This document shows, piece after piece, positions 10,940 to 28,949 of a stretch of 64,000 nt of DNA (position 1 is the stretch's first letter; every line of letters begins with the position of its first letter). The position numbers and the translations under genes were made by a program. The stretch is taken from positions 4,396,518 through 4,460,517 of the forward strand of contig CAJINV010000004.1 in the NCBI GenBank assembly GCA_905178155.1, written 5' to 3'. This DNA is from Amoebophrya sp. A120 (Eukaryota; Sar; Dinophyceae; Syndiniales; Amoebophryaceae). The notes under the pieces are model-generated. The model saw only the letters and a list, made by a program, of their open reading frames with translations. It made no database searches and was not told where the DNA came from.

Positions 10940-13790
10940 GGGCCGTGCGATGGGCCCCGGCTTGACTCGGGATCCGATTGGCCTGCCGCCCTGGTTCGCC
11001 GGCGGGGCTTGGCGGCCGGCCGGCCCGGGTTAGGTGCCCGGCCGCCCGGGCCGATGGGCCCCGGTTTGACTCGGGAACAGATTGGCCTGCCGCCCTGATT
11101 CGCGTGATTTGTGGGCCCGGGAAAGGCGCCCGATGGAGGAGGCCGAAGGACCCCGGTTTGGCTCGGGAACGGATTGGCCTGCCGCCCTGATTCGCGTGAT
11201 TTGGGGGCCCGGGAAAGGCGCCCGATGAATGACGCCGAAGGGCCCCGGTTTGACTCGGGAACAGATTGGCCCGCCGCCCTGACTCGCGTGATTGGCGGGC
11301 CCGGGTAAGGCGCCCGATGAATGAGACCGAGGGGCCCCGGGTTGGCCCGGGAGGGAACAGACTGGCCTGCCAACCTGCTTCGCGTTGCTTGGTGATTTGT
11401 GGGCCCGGGAAAGGCGCCCGGCGGATGAGACCGACGGGCCCCGGTTTGACTCGGGAACAGATTGGCCTGCCGCCCACCCTTGTTCGCGTGATTTGGGGGC
11501 CCGACCGAAGGGCCACGGTTTGACTCGGGAACAGATTGGCCGGCCGCCCTGATTCGCGCGCGTGACTTGTGGGCCCGGGAAAGGCGGCCGGCGGATGAGA
11601 CCGAACGGCCCCGGTTTGACTCGGGAACAGATTGGCCTGCCGCCCTGGTTCGCGTGATTTGGGGACCCGGGAAAGGCGCCCGAGTGATGAGGCCGAAGGG
11701 CCCCGGTTTGATTCGGGAACAGATTGGCCTGCCGCCCTGGTTCGCGTGATTTGGGGACCCGGGAAAGGCGCCCGACTGATGAGGCCGAAGGGCCCCGGTT
11801 TGATTGACTCGGGAACGGATTGGCCTGCCGCCCTGGTTCGCCCGCGTGATTTGGGGGCCCGGGAAAGGCGCCGGCTGGATTAGACCGAAGGGCCCCGGTT
11901 TGACTCGGGAACAGGTTGGCCTGCCGCCCTGGTTCGCGTGATTCGGGGGCCCGGGAAAGGCGCCCGATGGATGAGACCGAAGGGCCCCGGTTTGGTTGAT
12001 TCAATCGGGAACAGATTGGCCCGCCGCCCTGATTCGCGTGTCGGATAGATTTCCTCTTCCGGGCAATGTGCCCGCTGCCTGGATGAGACCGAAGGGCCTC
12101 GGTTTGACTCGGGAACAGATTGGCGCGCCGCCCTGATTCGCGTGATTTGGGGGCCCGGGAAAGGCGCCCGATTGATGAGACCGCTTGGCCCCGGTTTGGC
12201 CCATCCGGGACCAGATTGGCCCGCTGCCCTGATTCGCGTGATTTGGGGGCCCGAGAAAGGCGCCCGGGGGATGAGACCGAAGGGCTTTGGTTTGACTCTG
12301 GAACAGATTGGCCCGCCGCCCTGATTCGCGTGATTTTGGGGCCCGGGAAAGGCGCCCGGGGGATGAGGCCGAAGGGCTTTGGTTTGACTCGGGAACAGAT
12401 TGGCCTGTCGCCCTGATTCGCGTGATTTTGGGGCCCGGGAAAGGCGCGCGATGGATGAGACCGGAGGGCCCCGGTTTGACTCGGGAACAGATTGGCCTGC
12501 CGCCCTGGTTCGCGTGATTTGGGGGTCCGGGAAAGGCGCCCGATGGATGAGACCGAAGGGCCCCGGTCTGACTCACTCGGGGACAGATTGGCCTGCCGCC
12601 CTGATTCGCGTGATTTGTGGGCCCGGGAAGGGCGCCCGATGGATGAGACCGAAGAGCCCCGGCCTGGCTCGCGAGCGGAGGGATTGCCCTGCCGCCCTGA
12701 TTCGCGTGATTTGGGGCCCCGGGGAAGGCGCCCGACCGATGAGACCGAGGGGCCCCGCTTTGACTCGGGAACAGATTGGCCTGTCGCCCTGGTTCGCGTG
12801 ATTCGGAAGCCCGGGATGGGCGCCCGATTGATGAGGCCGAAGGGCCCCGGTTTGACTCGGGAACAGTTTGGCCTGCCGCCCTGGTTCGCGTGATTTGGGG
12901 GCCCGGGCAAGACGCCGGCCGGATTAGACCGAAGCAAGGGCCCCGGTTTGACTCGGGAACAGATTGGCCTGCCGCCCTGGTTCGCGTGATTCGGGGGCCC
13001 GGGAGAGGCGCCCGACTGACGAGGCCGAAGGGCCCCGGTTTGATTGTTTGACTCGGGAACAGATTGGCCTGCCGCCCTGGTTCGCGTGATTTGGGGACCC
13101 GGGAAAGGCGCCCGATTGATGAGGCCGAAGGGCCCCGGTTTGACTCGGGAACGGATTGGCCTGCCGCCCTGATTCGATCGCGTGACTTGGGGGCCCGGGA
13201 AAGGCGCCCGACGGATGAAACCGAAGGGCCCCGGTTTGACTCGGGAGCAGATTGGCCTGCCGCCCTGATTCGCGTGATTTGGGGGCCCGGGAAAGGCGCG
13301 CGATGGATGAGACCGAAGGGCCCCGGTTTGATTGACTCGGGAACAGATTGGCCTGCCGCCCTGATTCGCGTGATTTGGGGCCCCGGGAAAGGCGCCCGAC
13401 CGATGAGATCGAGGGGCCCCGTTTTGATTCGGGAGCAGATTGGCCTGCCGCCGGCCCTGATTCGCGTGATTCGGAAGCCCGGAAAAGGCGCCCAACTGAT
13501 GAGGCCGAGGGGCCCCGTTTTGACTCGGGAGAGATTGGCCTGCCGCCCTGATTCGCGTGATTCGGAAGCCCGGGAAAGGCGCCCGACTGATGAGGCGGAT
13601 GGGCCCCGGTTTCTTTGGCTCGGGAACAGATTGGCCGGCCGCCCAGGTTCGGACGCACGGTCGGACGGATGGGCGGTCGGCCGGGCGGGAGGGATGGTTG
13701 GGGCGGGGCCCGGGAAAAGCGCGCGGCGGCTGGGATCGATGGGCCCCGGTTTGACTCGGGAGCGGGCTGGCCTTTTTCGCCGATCCCAGC
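10940..13790. repeat. GC-rich satellite, about 31 units of about 92 bp
   Basis: Tandem units each contain TTTGACTCGGGAACAGATTG, then GGCCTGCCGCCCTGATTCGC, GTGATTTGGGGGCCCGGGAA and a variable tail around GATGAGACCGAAGGGCCCCGG. Unit length is near 92 bp with small indels; the outer units are the most diverged. Because 92 is not a multiple of three and the unit lacks stops in several frames, very long ORFs result: 937 codons on the minus strand (11030-13843), with further 598- and 373-codon minus ORFs and a 268-codon plus ORF. I treat these as by-products of the repeat. Confidence 0.9.
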
Positions 13791-14336
13791 AAGCCACCCG
13801 GCTTGTGGGCCGGCATGGGCCGAGGGGGCCCGGGGAGAATCAATCAAAGCAGGCCGCGCCGGATTCCTGAGAGAGTGGGAGGGCGCCGGGGCTTGGTGAT
13901 GGCTGGCGGGGAGGCCCGTGGAAGGTCCGGCGCCTGAGGGTGGGGTGGCGCGCGCCTTGGCCTTCCTTCCCACAACAGGCGACGGCCTGGGTGTCTGTGG
14001 TGCGGCGTCTCCGAGCTGGGGCGCCCGGGTGTCGGGTCCCCCCAAGTAAGAGAGCCGGGCCGTGTTCTGTCTCTGCTCGCGAAAGGGGGCCCAATATTAT
14101 GGCGCACGCGTCAGGCGGTGGCCGGTGTGTTGCTTCCAGCGTGGAAGAAAATGGGCCCGAGCGCTCCTCTGCTGTCAGTCTCTCGTGCGAAATATTCGTA
14201 GTCCACAACAGAGTGAGCCGTCTTGTCAGACGGGTCAGAAGAAGAGCGATAGATGTGTTCCTGTCCGAGTTTCTGTGTAAGATAGTTCCTGCTCCTCTGT
14301 TTCCCGTTTGTCGTTTCAAGGAAATCATAAATCAAG
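13791..14336. other. Spacer between satellite and CRT-like gene
   Basis: The GC-rich edge of the satellite fades into ordinary sequence. It contains GGGAGGGCGCCGGGG at about 13875, a string also found in the repeat-rich TTL intron near 30.58 kb and 30.66 kb. No supported gene; probably holds the promoter and leader of the next gene. Confidence 0.45.
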
Positions 14337-17300
14337 ATGTCAGTGACGACCCGGGTGGACGAAAAAAACGAGAACGAAAAACTGCCCGAAGCAACTACCC
14401 CATCGCAGAGAGCGACTGCTCGCGAATGTACAGCTTCTAGTGTGGCCGTCGGTGGCAAGAAGATGGCAGAGCTAGCTGCTGGTGCGCCAGGCACCACAGC
14501 CACGAGTACCACCTCCAAGCAGAAAAACAGGCGCTCTGGGACGACGAGTGCGAATAACGCATCCTCGTCGAAGCCGTTTTTGTCGACGGCGAAGATTTGG
14601 GTGATCCTTTGCGGTTTGATTTGCCTCGGGACGGTCAATTTCGTCTTGCTGAAGGTCGTCTACACCGAGTACGCCAACGTTGCGGTAGGGACGACGTCAC
14701 AAAATGGAGTTCCGGTTCCCGCCACAACCGTGGATTTGAGCTTCTTCGCGAACCAGGGGATAAATTTTCTGTACATCGTGTTCGGGGGCTGCATTCTGTA
14801 CCCACAAATGATCCTCCGACCAGAAAGCATCCAGATAAACACTGGTGCCACTACAGATGTTGATCTCAAGCCACTTCAGCTTCTACAGAACCTTGGTAGT
14901 ACAGCCGCCGTGCCCAACAAGAAGAACACCAGCTACCGATCCCTGCAGTGGAAGTTTCTAGTGATGGGATTTCTGGACGCGTGTGGCACTTTCCTCACCA
15001 GTCTGGGAGCGGGGGGCACGCCCGGAAGCTTGCAGCCTTTGCTAAACCAAACGCTGATACCCTGCACCATGCTGATCTCGTACGTGGCGCTGGGGTCGTG
15101 GTATAATTTGATTCGTTATCGTTTTTTCAAAGTAAGCTCTTTGAAAACAAAGACTGTAGATTCGCGTCGCGCATAACGTCACTCCGGGTGGTGCTACAGA
15201 TGATAAGCCAGCCGTCCATAGTGCCATGGTGCGTAACGGTTTGCAGGATGGGATAAGTACATGGAAGAGAAAAATTTCAAAACACCAGGTACACCCGCGG
15301 TGAGATAGTCGGTGCTGGAATGATCGTCATCGGTGCCGTCTTCTCCGTTTCTTTTGCGCACAGCACCACAACACCGGCAAGTGAAAGTGATAGCAGATAC
15401 GGCATCAACTTCAGAGGCGAAGAAGCAGATTCCCCGGCTCCTCCTGCACTCCTCGAGCAAGGATCTACTTCAGCGGGCAACAGCGGCGCAGTCACACCCG
15501 CCATCTTGGCTTACGCGTTGTCCACCCTGCCGATGGCGTGCAGCTCCGTTTATAAGGAGCGCTCTTTTCGGCAGCAGAAGATCAACGTGTGGTATCTGAC
15601 GCAGTGGGTCTCGATTTACCAATTCTTTCTGACTTTTCTGTTTCTCCCTCTCACAAACTACTACGCGATGATGAGCTCGCCCAGTACTTCTTCTACGTTA
15701 GTGGGCCACGACTCCGCCGGACTAGACAAAAATGGACTTCTTTCCACTCCGAGTGCTGGTGGTGCCTCTAGTAGTACAACTCCAGAGGGGGTTGATAATC
15801 TCCCCTCCGCCAGCACCAGCACCGAGTGGGGGTCTCTGTCGCTCGGGTTGCAATGCTTCGACGGGGAACTCGCTTTCTGTACTGATGTTTCCTTGACTGT
15901 ACTTGTTTAGAGAATGGCAATGTTAATACTTTACGAACATATACTATTCCCTAGATCAACTAGTACCCGTAAACATATGTTGATCCAATTCTATATCTAA
16001 CTCTGAAGCTTCTACTGATAGGTCTTGTATCTCCAAAAACTACTAACCCAAGGTGCCCAGCACTCCCTCGGACTTGCCCTCTGCCTCTACACGTTGGTCA
16101 ACGTACTTTTCAACACGCTCGGACTGTACCTCACCAAGCACGGGTCCGCGGTGTTGAACAGCTTGGCCTACAGCATTCTGCTCCCGATCACGACGCTTTT
16201 CTATTTCACCCCGTTCGCCCCCGCGATCACGAAACAGAGTTTTGACTTCGCCACCTGCTTTGTGCTGATTCCGAGTTTGGTTCTGGTTCTCTGCGGGTTT
16301 GCGGTGTTCCGGTTGTATGGCGAGGCCGTCAATGCGGAGATGGCGGAGAAGAATAGGCAACTGGAGGCAGCTTCCACTCTGGCCGCTGCGGCGGACCCGT
16401 ACTATGGAGGATACAGCATTTTTGGGGATAATTTGGGACCTACTCCGTTCATCTCCGCCGAGCAGCTACAACTCGGCCCGCCGCCGTTCCACGTTTTGCA
16501 GGATCATCTCGCGGTTGACCAGAATGGTAGAGTGGTGGTGGTTGCTAATCTGAGTCTTTATCTTCCTATTTAGCTGCTGAATAACATTACGCTGCATGGT
16601 ATGCTGAGTTTTCTTTTTTGCAGCTGATCATACCGTCGTGGGTAATGTTTTGCACGAGGTACTAGTACTAGCAAGAAAACTTTCTGAGTATGTTCATGAA
16701 AGGCGCTGGGTATAGTGTATCGGACCACGAATAAACTGATGAACTAAACTGAAATTGTTCAGGAGCCCAACCGTTACTCGAGCAGCAGCAGCTGCCCGGA
16801 GCCGCCGCGATGGTTCATCCCCAAGTAGTGCCACCGCACCCTCACCTGCTTCACCAAGACGCAGTGCAGCTCGCCCCGCCCGACCTGCTGGACATCCTAC
16901 GCCAGACCGGCCCGCCCCACTGGACCTACAAATCCAAAGACTCTGCAGGCAACTTTTCCGCGGGTGGCGGCCAGGGCGGCAGCCCTTCGGAGGTCCTCAC
17001 GGACCAAAACCACACGCCGCGCGGGGAGCCATTTGAGGAGCACGTCGTGCTGCGAGGGGGGCCTGGACCTGGTGCAGCAGGAGCAGCTCCGTTTTTACAA
17101 CAACATCCACCTCCAGGCGCGACGCTTCTACCAAGTGCAAAAGTGTCTGGGTCTGGAAGATTCTGAGACTTGTCCTGCACGTTTTGCATGAGCCATGAGG
17201 TCTGGAATGCGAGACCTAGCATGACAGATTATTTGAGGCCTCTATCATGCCTTTCCTGCATGAGAAGCTCCCTCTCAATTTGGTCAAAAGCGGACAGCTT

Positions 17301-19653
17301 TTGGCACTCACGCAACACAGATTTTTGCATCATTCGGATTTCGCATGACAAGGTCTAATGTTCCGGACCCAGACACTTTTGCATTTGATAGCTTCAAGAA
17401 ATGGACGAAAACCACACGGCCGGGGGCGACGCGCAGCATTTGCACCCGCAGCCCGTTGTCTCCCAAGCAGGGAGAACACGGTATTTCAACATCGCCGGCG
17501 GCGGCATTGGCGGCACGACTAGAGCCGGTCAACTACTACATCCTGCAGTTGTTGACGTGCGCGGACAGATGATACATCCGGAGGGACGAGAAAACGACCT
17601 GCAGCAGGCGTTATTGCAAGAATTCCATCCGGGTGGACCACGACCACGAGAGGTAGCAGGAGCATTTCAGCCACCACAACAGCGCCGTCGAGATGATCGG
17701 GAGGTCGCCCACCAACGACCAGAAGACCTCGATCAGGTGGTGATCCAGCGTCCGCGAGGTGGTCAACAAGTGGTGAATCAAGACCAGCGCATGCAAGAAC
17801 AGGAAGTACTAGTAGACCATGAGACTACTTTGGTTCGTCAACATCGCCGGCGAGGTCCGGGCCAGCTCAATCTCGCGCGGGAAGAGTTTCTGCAAGCGCA
17901 GCGGGACGGTGCGGTAATCCTTCCTGGTGTTGAACAACAGCAGGCCATGCAACAAGGACCACCGGCGGCAAACGCGAATCTATTTCCGGGTGGACAAGCT
18001 GCTTTGCCTCCGCGCTACGAGATCGTTGGCGAGTTTTTACCAGTAGAAGGACCACCTGCGGAAGTGGAGGAACGTGCGGTTCCGGAGCAGCAGGAGAACG
18101 TGGTGGTCAACAACTACCGTGTAGGTCAAGTTCAACCAGCGCCGGCGCCGCAACAAGGCACCGGCACCGGCTCATCGTCCTCCTCCGCCTCCTCGACCAC
18201 GCAGCAAGCAGGAGCCACCACTTCCGTTCGTGCACGCAGCATTCGAGGCCCGGCCTCCCGGTTCGACACCCGGACGGGGTGGAATCCCGCGCAGGAGCTG
18301 CTCCTCCCCACGCTGAACGAGGGCGAAGTCTTAGACGAGGACAATGTGAGCCAGAACCCGGCCCAAAGCGACGCGTTGTTGATATGGCGTTCTCAAACGT
18401 TACATTCTCAACTGTTACATGAATTTGTAATGCAAGACTAGCACAGGTGAGAGGGAGAACCTTGCGCGTCTTGCATTACAGGTTTGATCCGGATTGCAGT
18501 GCTATTTAGACTTCCGAGAATCTGTCATGCGAAGCAGCTTGATCGTCTGGCGGGTGGTCATGGTCATTTTGCATGACAAATCATGTAACAGTTGAGAATG
18601 TAACGTTTGAGAACCCCATAGCTGAATACCTCGTCGAGCAGCACGCTGTTCGACATTCTGTCCGCGAAAACCTCGAAAAACACCGCTCCCGGGGGCGGGC
18701 TCTACCCTCCTCCTGGAAGCAGTAGTTATAATTTCCCCGGAGGAGCAGGAGGAGATTCGTTTGTCAACAGTCCCCCCGAACAGGGGAATGTTTCCTTTGC
18801 GTTCTCAAACTCCACGGGGCGAGAACAGGACTCGGGGACGACTGTGTCTTCACCGGAGGACTTTGCTGCCCACTACGGGCACGACCAGCGTGGAAGTCGA
18901 AGCAGCTTCACTGAAGACCAGCCCCCATCCCTGGCGGATTTCATTTCTGTCCTGGAAGACTACACGAAGCAAGAACTCCGGCGACTTTGCAACTTTCTGT
19001 ACGACTGCTGTGCGGGTGCGGTTGCGGGACTTTGTGAGAAGCAGGCGGATGATAATTATGATGACCAAACTGCTGCAGGAACGTTGTCTACTTGTTCTCC
19101 GACGCGAAGGCGCTTGTCTTCGGGAATACTAGGACGCAGCCTTCTTGCGACATCGTCCTCGTCCACTGCAGCCGCGAGTAATCAATTTGCGGATCATTAC
19201 GATCGCGATCTTTCGCACACCGGGGAGCCGGTGTACACGCTTACGGACGTCATTTTGTGCGCGCAAAAACTCCTGCTCCAGCAAGCAAGCAGCGGTAAGG
19301 TAGTGCCAAGGAGGCCACGGAATAAAAGGAAAACTGCAGGTGAAAATCAACGTGCTGCAGAAGATGATGATGCCGATGCCCCGTTCTATGGGACGAGCAG
19401 CAATAGACCTAATCCTTTCAGTCTGGCCGAACATCAATCTTCAGCAGATCTAGCACAACAGTCGCAACCCAGTTTCCAGGAGCGCCTTCTTGGTGGCGTT
19501 GTGCCGCTGTTTCGCCTTCCAAGAAGCAGCGATGGTGCTCCTACCCAGGACGACCTGTCGCTTCTTCTCGCCGAGCCCAGCCCACCAGGCGCGACCTTTG
19601 CCCAAACCGTGCAGTTGCCGCTGCTCGCCGGGTTGCAGCAGGGGAGGTTGTAG
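14337..19653 (+). CDS. CRT-like (chloroquine-resistance-transporter-like) membrane transporter with long C-terminal extension
   Basis: CRT-like proteins are drug/metabolite-transporter-superfamily carriers of vacuole or plastid membranes. After a Thr/Ser-rich N-tail the protein shows hydrophobic helices (IWVILCGLICLGTVNFVLL; INFLYIVFGGCILY), then FLDACGTFLTSLGAGG, GSLQPLLNQTLIPCTMLIS, IVGAGMIVIGAVFS, LAYALSTLPMACSSVYKE and later YLTKHGSAVLNSLAYSILL, an order that matches the family. A Ser/Gly insertion sits in one loop. Exons: 14337-15130, 15289-15886, 16022-16526, 16763-17128, 17396-18382, 18626-19653 (4278 nt, 1425 residues). The last 800 or so residues are Gln/Pro/Gly/Ser-rich and look disordered. 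The first junction keeps frame only if the intron starts one base before GT (15131). A separate downstream gene is possible, but the frames join without a break. Confidence 0.7.
17129..17390. mobile_element. Introner, family B (262 bp)
   Basis: Starts TACCAAGTGCAAAAGTGTCT (TAC in place of TAT) and ends GACACTTTTGCATTTGATA. Perfect GCTTC repeats at 17124-17128 and 17391-17395. Lies in the Gln-rich extension of the CRT-like gene. Confidence 0.9.
18383..18620. mobile_element. Introner, family F (238 bp)
   Basis: Inverted ends TATGGCGTTCTCAAACGTTA, continuing CATTCTCAACTGTTACAT, with a closely matching right arm ending CCCCATA. Flanks GTTGA and GCTGA match 4/5. TIRs of nearly 40 bp; internal TTTGTAATGC, TCTGTCATGC and GCATGACAAAT boxes. 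Only copy in the window. Confidence 0.88.
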
Positions 19654-20350
19654 AAAATATGTAAACAACAATGTCGACAGCTGCACTGGTGACAAGCCGA
19701 GGAGGTCAAACATACATAGGACACCGCCTTTATGTAAGATTTTTTTTGCCCGCAATGTCTATATGCTGTCAGTTTCGTATTCGTAAAAAAAGGCTGGCGC
19801 AGCGCCGTTGTGGTATCGCGCTCGCTGGGAGTTGTACTAAACTACGCTGTTGCACTGGAAAGAACAGGAGAACAAATGGAAATCTAAACAAGGACCGCCT
19901 TAAAATTAAAGAAGGACCTGGTGAAAAAATGAAAGGCTGCTGCTTGTGGGCGGTGCTCCGCAAGATAATTTACATTGCCTTTGCGGCGCGCTGCCGTTTT
20001 GTTCTTAGAGCCGCACAGATTTTTGCTTGTTTCTTGTTTTGAAAGTGTATCAACATCGGTTTCGGTTGTTTTTTTTTGCTTTTCCAAACGGACGACGCTT
20101 CTTGCTCCATTGTGTCTACTCCTGCTGTTCCACAGTGTCGTCGTTGGCGTCGCTTCCACTGTTCCCGTCGAAGGTCCTCGGATGTTTCGGTTCTGTATAC
20201 AGTCCTGTCTTGTACATAAAAACTGCTGCGCACGTGGTGTCGTATCTACGATATACTTTTTGATTTTGTTGATCTACTAGCACGTGCGTTGTTTGAGCTA
20301 AAGAACTGGCACGAAAACAAGAACCAACCACAAAGCGCCATCTCAGAGCG
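19654..20350. other. Intergenic region
   Basis: About 700 bp between the CRT-like gene and ATP synthase alpha. A 123-codon ORF at 19671-20042 has no motif and odd composition; I do not call it. No introner or tandem repeat seen. Confidence 0.5.
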
Positions 20351-23813
<3,463 letters not shown>

Positions 23814-25256
23814 AAAGGAGAAATAACGGGTGGATTTGAGGCAAGTAGTAGAGGAGAATGTGACTGAAAGTACAATGGCCTACTGCTCCATGGAGCGAAG
23901 ATTGTGATTGTCCTCGTGTAGGTGTACTAGCAAAAATGATAAAAACAGTACGATATGGAAGATGAAAATCTTCTCTATCATGCACGCGGCAAGAACGAGG
24001 TCGTGCTCTTCGAAGTCTGGGCTGTAGGACCGTGCGACCGCTACTTCCGCTATGTAATATAAAAAGCATATCTTTATTGGCTCTTGTTCGGGCGTGGGAT
24101 TTTTAACAGGGACTTCTAAAACGCTGCCGTTGCTGTAAACAGAAATAAACTTGAAGTTGATCTTCAAAAATTTTCCGAAATACTTTTATGATTTCTTTGC
24201 TACCCGTCAAAAAAATAAATTCCCTTTCTATCAACAGCAGCAGCAGCGGCACCGGATATTGAAGATTGCATTTCTTTTTAGTAAAACATCCGTAGAAATC
24301 GTGCAACTGCTTCGCAAAAAGGAGAGCAGCAATAATCTTCGCATAGTCTTCTTTTTCAAGTAAAAACGCTATGCAAGGACGTGGAAACTTCATCCTCCTG
24401 CACGGACTTTTTGTCCTTCACTAACTGCGAAGCACATGTTTTGTTCTTTGAAGTTTTTTCGTAAAGGAAAAAAAGCAATAATTCCTGGCTGCAACAAAAG
24501 GAAACCAAAAACATTCGTTCCTGCGGGTTTGCTGCTTCTATATGGAGGACAGTATGGTGATGTTCAAGTTCTTTTGAAGTCAGTGGAATTGAGTTGAAGT
24601 TGAGTGAAGCTGAAGAGGTTTTAAGTTCTAATGAGGCACAACTACAACTCCCATGTCCATTCACCCTTTCGACAGATGCACACTCCGTGTAGAAGTCGAG
24701 CCAGCAAGATAGCCTGCACCTAGCATTCTTTCCCGAAAAACAAGCACTGTACTGGGAGCATGACAGGTCAGGTCACCTTCCGCAAGAACACGATGCAACT
24801 CCTGGAGTGTCACCCACACGACCCTTTTTCTGTGTATAATTGTTGCCGGAATAAAATTTCAATACTTGTTGTTGATGTGAAGCTTTTGAAACCCCAAAGC
24901 ACCAGAACCAACCTCCTCCTACGGCAGTTTTATCTGTTGAGTATTCTTTTTTCTAGAATTTCTCATACTGCTCTTAGAAGGACTACTTCCTCGACGCCCA
25001 CAAACAATGATGTAGCGCATCGAAGGTCGTTTGACATTCTCTGCTTGGAGCCATCGATTGAAACCGGCACCTCCCCGCAGCCGCACCTCGCTACCACAAG
25101 CAAGCTGTACTGGAGCACGAAGCGTGTACTTAGCTGCAGACAGACGCCGGTGCAGGAACGACATCAAACAACGGACAGTGGAGTAGTTGTAGTTGCAGCA
25201 GCGCGGTAGACTTGTGGCATTTGTTGTAGTACCGAAAATAAATCGGGATCACTATA
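23814..25256. other. Intergenic region
   Basis: About 1.4 kb. ORFs up to 149 codons (24760-25209) have no recognisable motif. No family A/B ends until 25257. The right end should carry the promoter of the next gene. Confidence 0.5.
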
Positions 25257-25518
25257 TATCAACTGTAAAAATGTCTGGGTCTGGAAGAATGCAAGATTTG
25301 TGATGCAGTTTTTCCATGACCCATGAGGCCTGGAATGCAGCATCTAGCATGACAAACGCTGGGAGGTGTCTATCATGCCTATTCTGCATGAGAGCCTCCT
25401 TGTCAAACTGTTCAAAAGTGGACATCATTTGGTAATCATGCAACACAAATTTTTGCATGCTTCAGATTCAGCATGACAAGTTGCATTCTTCCAGACCCAG
25501 ACACTTTTACATTTGATA
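25257..25518. mobile_element. Introner, family B, in the 5' leader of GDP-L-fucose synthase (262 bp)
   Basis: Starts TATCAACTGTAAAAATGTCT and ends GACACTTTTACATTTGATA. Perfect CTATA repeats at 25252-25256 and 25519-25523. It ends 11 bp before the ATG at 25530, so it lies in the untranslated leader (if that start is right) and no reading frame constrains its removal. Confidence 0.88.
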
Positions 25519-25529
25519 CTATACTATCC

Positions 25530-27849
<2,320 letters not shown>

Positions 27850-28949
27850 TAATGAACAGGAACTGTGACAACTGTCGAATTCATGTATGTACGTGATTTT
27901 TGCAATATTAAAAATCTTCACATCTTCGCGAGAAGTTTGCGAAACGGCAACACAACGGGAGCGATACTTTCACGGCGTATGATTTCATTGTACACACGGT
28001 CGTACTTCTTCTTCTTTCTTCGCCGCAAAGTAAAAGTTTGGTTGTCTCCTTGTACTACAAATCGTCGTGACTTGCTGTGGTATGTAATCAGTGTGTTGGC
28101 ACTCGCACTTCTCGTCCCTGAGCGGACAAAATCATGAAAGAACAAAAAAGGGCGCAATGAGTACTTTGAGTTTGATGTATAGGCCTCGACCAAAGGGTAA
28201 AGGGCCAAAGGATACAACTAGATTGAACGTTTCAGAAGTACAAAAAGAAAGATATATTAACTGAAGTAGGAGGGAGCACTAGCCCCGTGAGCAGAAAGAA
28301 CAATTGTCAATCGGAACGCCACGACTTCCATTCAGAACAAACAAACAAAAAAAAACATTGAAATACGTATCTGTCTTGTGCATCATGTCGTCGCGATAGG
28401 TGTGTCTCGCCGCAAAAGAGCCTCCACCGGTAGTTCTTGGCATTTTGGTAATCGCAGGGTCTGCCAGCCCGTCCGCTCGTTGTAACGGCAATTATTACAC
28501 GGTATTTATTATGGCTCCGTGTATGTAGTTCCTGTAGCTTTCATCGTGCGGCCTTTTCGTTGGTGCTGCGAATCGTCCGCAACTACACTTCATCTTGTTC
28601 TTTGGTTTGTTTTCGAATCTGCTGCAAGTAGAATCGCGTTCTTTATCCTTGTTTGTTTTCGAATCTGCTGCAGATTTGGAGAAGAAGTAGCATCGCGCTT
28701 CTTTCGTTTTTTTTTCATCGTCTGTCGTCCTCGTTTCCGACTCGATGAGCTTGTCGCTTTCGATCGTAAACGAGATAGACCAACAACATCGTCTAATATT
28801 TGATCGCGCTAGAACTCCTAAAAAGGTGTGTCGAAAAATCTTGCTAGTTGCTTCCGGAGATGCTGAGAGCATTAGCATAGTTTGTTCGTAGTCACAGGAG
28901 CATCAAACTAACATCATCTCCGAAGAAACCTGTAGCACGAGCCACCAGT
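27850..28949. other. Intergenic region
   Basis: About 1.1 kb. The longest ORFs (127 codons minus, 94 plus) overlap each other around 28.5-28.9 kb and have no motif. No introner ends. Confidence 0.5.

Noticed and set aside
11030-13843. 937-codon minus-strand ORF as a gene
   Set aside because: It translates the 92-bp satellite in rotating frames; other frames and the other strand are also open over long stretches, and no domain is visible.
19671-20042. 123-codon ORF
   Set aside because: No motif, Arg/Cys-rich random composition, lies in the gap before ATP synthase alpha.
25473-25529. Upstream ATG of the GFUS frame
   Set aside because: It lies inside the family B leader introner, and the 25-residue extension translates element sequence.
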